Positions 59,217 through 64,000 of a stretch of 64,000 nucleotides of DNA are shown here, piece after piece (the first letter of the stretch is position 1; the number at the start of each line of letters is the position of its first letter). The notes under the pieces are model-generated. The model worked only from the letters and a program-made list of their open reading frames with translations. It searched no databases and was not told the origin of the DNA. This DNA is from Phylloscopus collybita (lineage: Eukaryota > Chordata > Aves > Passeriformes > Phylloscopidae), in NCBI GenBank assembly GCA_027886175.1, contig JAJNNQ010000024.1, forward strand, positions 30,235,001 through 30,299,000, given 5' to 3'. Both the position numbers and the translations under genes were made by a program.

Positions 59217-61905
59217 CTGGGGTGGGGGGGTGGGGAGGGGTTGAGTAAACAGACCTGATAGGAAGCTCTTTATATAGAAAAAGGATAAGAAGCTCCCAGT
59301 GTCTGTGCTCTGCCTCTTCCTAATTCCTATGTGCTCTGCTCACTTCCACTTAAAGTTTCCATACCTGCCCTTCACACTTGCTTGCTGCCCAAGCTGTAGG
59401 GGGTTTCACCAGAGTTGCTGATGGGCAGGAGACAGGCATGCCAGATCTGGATGTGGTCCATCCAAAATTTGTTGAAGGCTGTGTGATTCATCTCCTTTTC
59501 CCATCTTTCTCAAAATCTATGAAGCCACAGAGGCTGAAGGGGGACAGGCTGAGAGTGACTGAGTTGTGCCATTCCCAGACGTTTGCCTGGCTCTACAACA
59601 CCTGGTATGTTTGCTGGCAGATGCAGTCACCTACACTTGAAGCAGAAACAAGAATGACATTAAGAAACTTTGCAGAGCAGCACACAGAGACAATGTCAGA
59701 TGTTAAAGTTGGTCTTCAAGTCTTGTGTTACCATATTTTTGAAACAATTCTTTAGTTAACAGCCAAATACATTCCACCAGATACCCAAAACAAGGACATT
59801 GCACCTTACCAACAAAGTTTCCTGTTCATCCTGCCCTAGTTGCATGTACAGGCAAGTGGAATCTCTCTTTTTGTAATTTGACCCCTTTTATGGATGCTCA
59901 AGCTTTTTCTTCCTCTTTCCCTTTCCCTGCCCCTCCCCTCCTCGCCCTCCTCTCCCCCTGGAGAAGCTGTGGAAGGAACAAAATACAAGAAAGAGATGCT
60001 GACTTTCCTTCATCAGCTTTCTCTTCAAAATGATACCCTGGAAATAATTCCCTAATCTCTCTGGGAAAGGAACTTGAGATGGATTTGATGCAGGCTTGGT
60101 GCAGGACAAGGACTATCCACTGCACTCAGGAGCTACATGAGATCAGCAAGCTGTAAGCTCCAAATGGCTGCAGGTTCAGGCACAGGCAAGGCCTCATCAG
60201 CTTCCAAAAGCATCCATCACGGTGGCATGAGTCCAAGGAGATGAGACAAAAGGCCATTCTGGACATTTTCCCTGGCATCCCAGCACAGAGCCTGTGCTAT
60301 GAAGATCCTGTGTTCTCGGTAGGGTCACTGTGCTGATGATTTCTCAAAATACTCCTGTGGTAAAGAGCACAAGCGTCTTCTCCAAAAGGTCTCAGAGCCT
60401 TTCCTATTTCTTTCAGGCTTTGTTGCAGGCTGATACCTCATAGGCAGCCTTGGCAATTTGAAACAAAAAGCAGGACAACTACCCTCTGCAGCACTCTGCT
60501 GCTTCCAGGAGCTTGGCGTGGGGAAGAGACTCGGAGATCCACACCCACTACCTGACAGGCAGGAAAAGCAGTACAAAGCTAAGACAGCTCAAACCATCAG
60601 TGCTGAGGAGGTTATTTCTCAGGATCACTAATACCACCCCTGTGCTAAACATCAGTCAGTAGGAATTATTTTATAATTAAATTATTTTTTTATTTTCTTA
60701 ACTTGGTGAAGGCTACCCCCTATAGAGGGCTACGGAAGTCAACCCAAGGACAGAAATAAATGTGGTAAGAAAGGCAGGCACAGTCAGCTTCATCCTGTGT
60801 TTTGGTGTCCTTGGGAAATTGCTCTCCCAGCTGAATTACATTTTTGCTGCAGAGTCCCTCAGGTTTTTGCAAGAGCAGTTTTTCTTAGTACCTTCAGATT
60901 GCATGTCCAGAAAATGGCATGAGGAAGGACAGCATGGAGGGAACAGAGAGCACAGGGTCAGGTTGGAAGAAAGTGAAACAGAGAATTGTATCTATGACAG
61001 GGCCCTCCAAAGCTTCAAAAATAGCTCAAGTGATGAGCCTGACCATTTCCCTTTGAAGCATTGATGTCACCCTGCCTGTGGCAATGATCCACTTACCAGA
61101 CTGACGATATATTGCTACTGGCAGTTACTCTGAAACTAAAGTCAATAAATACCATTTCTAAATTAAGTAGCCAGAGAATTTTCCTATTGCTTCTCCTATA
61201 TTTAATTCTTCCTTGTCCAGTAAGTCACAGTGTCTCACTCATTGCCATAACTTTCCTTCACCATTAGAAAGTACAAAGTGCAAAATGACAGAATGGCCTA
61301 TGTCACTTTTTGTCTGTCTTACCCTTTTACTTCCTAAATTTCTCATTCATATTACCTCTGACTAAAAAGGCATTTCCCCCTTGATTACAGCTGTGGGCTC
61401 TTCAACTAGGTAATAAACTTCATGTAACCAACCACTAGAGGCACTGATGTTTTTCTCTCACTGTGTTTCTTCCTGAATAATTCCCCACATCACTTCCCTC
61501 TTCTGGAAGTAGGTCCTTTTGGAGCACCAAGTGTGCTCCTTGGTGGTTCAGGTTACATTCTAGATGTGCAAATAAGGTGACCTGGTCAAGAAGACAACCT
61601 CCAGTTCCCAGGCCAACAACAAATGCCTTGCCACCCTTTGCAACCTGACCCCAAACAAGCTGGCTTGTGGCAGCACAAGTCCTTTCCCCGCCTACAGATG
61701 GTCACCAATAATTTTGGCAAATGCTAATGAGGCATCATTACTGCAAAATCTCTCTCACACATTTCCCAGTTGCAGGTCTCCCATAGCATGTGTGCCACTC
61801 CCTGGCTCTGTATCCTGGGCACACGATGATGCTTTCAGCAGCTGTACTGCAGGGACTGCTGTCCCTCAGCTGTAGCAGCATGTTTCCCCAACACTTCTCT
61901 CTCTC

Positions 61906-61944
61906 TTTTTCTTTTTTTCTTTTTTTTTTTTTTTTTTTTTTTTT
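61906..61944. repeat. T-rich tract
   Basis: A pyrimidine tract ending in 25 consecutive T (61920-61944). No associated element was recognised. Confidence 0.85.
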
Positions 61945-62647
61945 AACCTCCCTGTCCCCTCTGAATAGGCTGTAACTGGGGACTTAAGCACGCTGAAATT
62001 ATGCAAATCGTCCCACCGGGTTTTTTGTAATGCTAATTATATCAAATGCATGCTCATCAATGAGAACGTCTAATTCCCCTTGCTCATTATCTAGATGTCA
62101 CACACTGATATAGAAGCATCTGAAAAAATTAATCTCCTCATAACACAGTGTTTGTGAGCCCCTTGCCACCACCTTCACAGCTCCTGCCTCTGCCCCAGGA
62201 CCCCCAGGTGATACTGGGCACAAGCACATGCACCAAAATTTCCCCCAAAACCACCGCTCCTTTGCTCCTTCCTACAGAGAAGCCTTATCATGAGGCTTTG
62301 GTGTTTGATTCACAGAATTGCTTAGGTCTTGTATTTGTGACTTCAATCAACAGGAGTGACACGATGGATATGTGCTATATAGTACTCCAGAAAGTGGCAT
62401 CCGAAGTAGTTCAGGACATACATCTTAGCTACTAAGTTTTCTGCCTATAAAATAGTAATAATACCTTATCAGTTAATGGGCCTCCTGGGAATGACGTTAA
62501 TTCGAATTTATGAAGCCATTGGATGAGGGGATGGTAAATGTTACAGAAAAGAGGGAGAAGATTGGGAGCCCTGTTTGCAGAATGGGGTGCACGTATGTGT
62601 AGTAGATAGCTGATGGATTTGTATACAGCATAGAAAAAACAAAAAAA

Positions 62648-62688
62648 GGGGGGGGAAAAAAAACACCTTTTTTTTTTTTTTCCCCCCC
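62648..62688. repeat. G8A8 / T14C7 inverted homopolymer block
   Basis: A G run then an A run, a four-base CACC spacer, then a T run and a C run. The two halves are near reverse complements and could form a foldback hairpin. This could also be a local sequencing or assembly artefact. Confidence 0.6.
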
Positions 62689-63129
62689 TCTGTGATCCAT
62701 GCTCATCCTACATGGTGAACAAAGAAGGGACTTCGAGGGGACTTCTGGCATTGCGTAACGAAGGACAACCGTGGCACCTATGCACGAGAAAACCAAGTGG
62801 CATTTCCCGACTCAAAGCGCAGGGCAGCGACACCTTCTGAGGGGACGTGCTTTCATTTATCGAAGCGCTCCCTAAAAGTGTGAGTTCAACTGTTTGCCAG
62901 GTTCTGATCAGGTAAAACCCTCAGGGAGACCCTGACCCGTGCCACGGGCTAGATTGCTTACAGATGCTTTTTGTCATTCTGTTCTTTACGCCTTACGGGG
63001 ATGTTGCCATCCTGACAACAAAATTAACTCCTTTTCTCCCCTTGCTCCCAGCCCAGAGGCACTCACACATTTACTTACTTCAGTTTCACAGCTTCTCGCC
63101 CTCATTAACATTTTTTTTTTCCTTTACAA

Positions 63130-63370
63130 ATTGCTTTTCTTCCAAAAGCTGAGAGGAGCCGCTTTTCCCCGGTGCATCTGGGAGGGGGGCGGTGCAGAGG
63201 GAGCGGAGGTGCCGGGGGCCGTGTGCCCGGAGCCCCTTCGCTTCGGGGGTCCCGCCGGTGCGGCCCGAGGCGCCGCCGGGGGCCGCTGTTGGCCGCGGAG
63301 AGCGCGGGGCGGGCGGGGAGCGGGGCGGGAGCGGAGCCTCCTCCGGCCGGCTGAGCACCGCCTCTCCTCC
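63130..63370. promoter_or_regulatory. Small unassigned CpG island
   Basis: About 240 bases of dense CpG with GC boxes (ggggcgggcggggagcgggg), immediately followed by a 49-base T run. Probably the 5' end of a transcript. No coding exon was recognised nearby, so I assign no gene. A 5' exon of the next gene is one possibility. Confidence 0.5.
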
Positions 63371-63391
63371 CCTTCTCCCCTCCCCCCAACT

Positions 63392-63393
<2 letters not shown>

Positions 63394-63442
<49 letters not shown>
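63394..63442. repeat. Poly-T tract (about 49 bases)
   Basis: Uninterrupted T run at the edge of the CpG island. Open frames crossing it (poly-Phe or poly-Lys) are not real. Confidence 0.9.
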
Positions 63443-63444
<2 letters not shown>

Positions 63445-64000
63445 CATGGTGTTGGAAAACCGCTTTTATCATCACCTCGAGGTGAAAAGTTTGATCCTCT
63501 CCCTCCACCCCTTGCCTTCCTTGGGAGAAAAGTTCTTCCCTGTTCCTTTGTATTTCAGGGGCTCAAGCGGAGGGGTTTCAGGGGCCAGCGTATGCAGTGC
63601 GGGGAGGTTTTACAGCTACCATGGAAGCCTTGTCGCTGCCACTCTGAAACAGGTAAAAGCAGTGATAGCTATGCCTGACTTTAGTATATGCAGACTCCCA
63701 GATAACCTCAAACAAAATCACCAGCATAGCAGGTTCTTCAGTGATGTTACACTATTTCTTCTTATTTTGCTTGGGAACCCTCACTGATTGCTATCTCGCT
63801 GCTCAAGAAGCTGTGCAAACCAACCAACGAAACAAAAACAAAACAAAAAAAAACAAACCCCAAAACGATCCATGCCCTAAGATCTCTCCGAGTGTAAGAG
63901 CAGAGACAATGGAAATGTGAGAAACAATAAGGAAACCCTGAGCCGGTTTTGGTCAGCAGGATGTGCAGCAGCATCAGAGCAGCGGCAGCCTGGCCTCTGC

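Larger units (their letters stand above)
54911..63120. other. Gene-poor region at the right
   Basis: About 8.2 kb without recognisable exons on either strand. It contains a 155-bp CCATA microsatellite, long T runs and a G/A-T/C foldback. By human synteny the next gene would be LPAR5, whose single coding exon is not in the window. Confidence 0.55.

Overview
This is a vertebrate nuclear window, most likely from a bird (sauropsid). Introns are short, promoters are CpG-rich, and at least four diverged CR1 LINE tails are present. Three genes recognised by protein similarity all lie on the minus strand: IFFO1 (coding span 3334-12996), NOP2 (20002-25763) and CHD4 (26874-46231). Human 12p13 has the same order and orientation. 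I placed splice sites exon by exon, and each gene assembles into one open frame: IFFO1 530 aa in 9 coding exons, NOP2 659 aa in 16, CHD4 1916 aa in 39.

Layout. 1-2.7 kb: no gene recognised. 2.7-13.3 kb: IFFO1 with a CpG-island first exon. 13.3-19.8 kb: intergenic. 19.8-25.9 kb: NOP2. Its sixth coding intron is a U12-type AT-AC intron, corresponding to the classic 'P120 intron F'. 25.9-26.3 kb: a very short spacer with a CR1 fragment. 26.3-47.2 kb: CHD4. 47.2-64 kb: non-coding DNA upstream of CHD4 with CpG islands, simple repeats and one CR1. No gene was recognised there.

The standout signal is a 12-base word, CATCCCATAATA. It occurs in two dense, same-orientation arrays inside two separate CpG islands: 47270-47870 (12 copies, one with a single change) just upstream of the CHD4 first exon, and 53971-54592 (11 exact copies) about 6.7 kb upstream. 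The word matches the recognition motif of the zinc-finger activator ZNF410. In mammals ZNF410 is reported to act almost solely on CHD4, through one site cluster at the promoter and one about 6 kb upstream. The window appears to hold the sauropsid form of that one-factor, one-target circuit.

Neighbours in function: CHD4 is the NuRD remodelling ATPase, NOP2 a nucleolar 28S rRNA m5C methyltransferase, and IFFO1 a nuclear intermediate-filament-like protein. I see no evidence that they form one pathway; the synteny is simply conserved. Exon edges come from reading splice signals and from remembered mammalian proteins, not from transcripts or alignment software.
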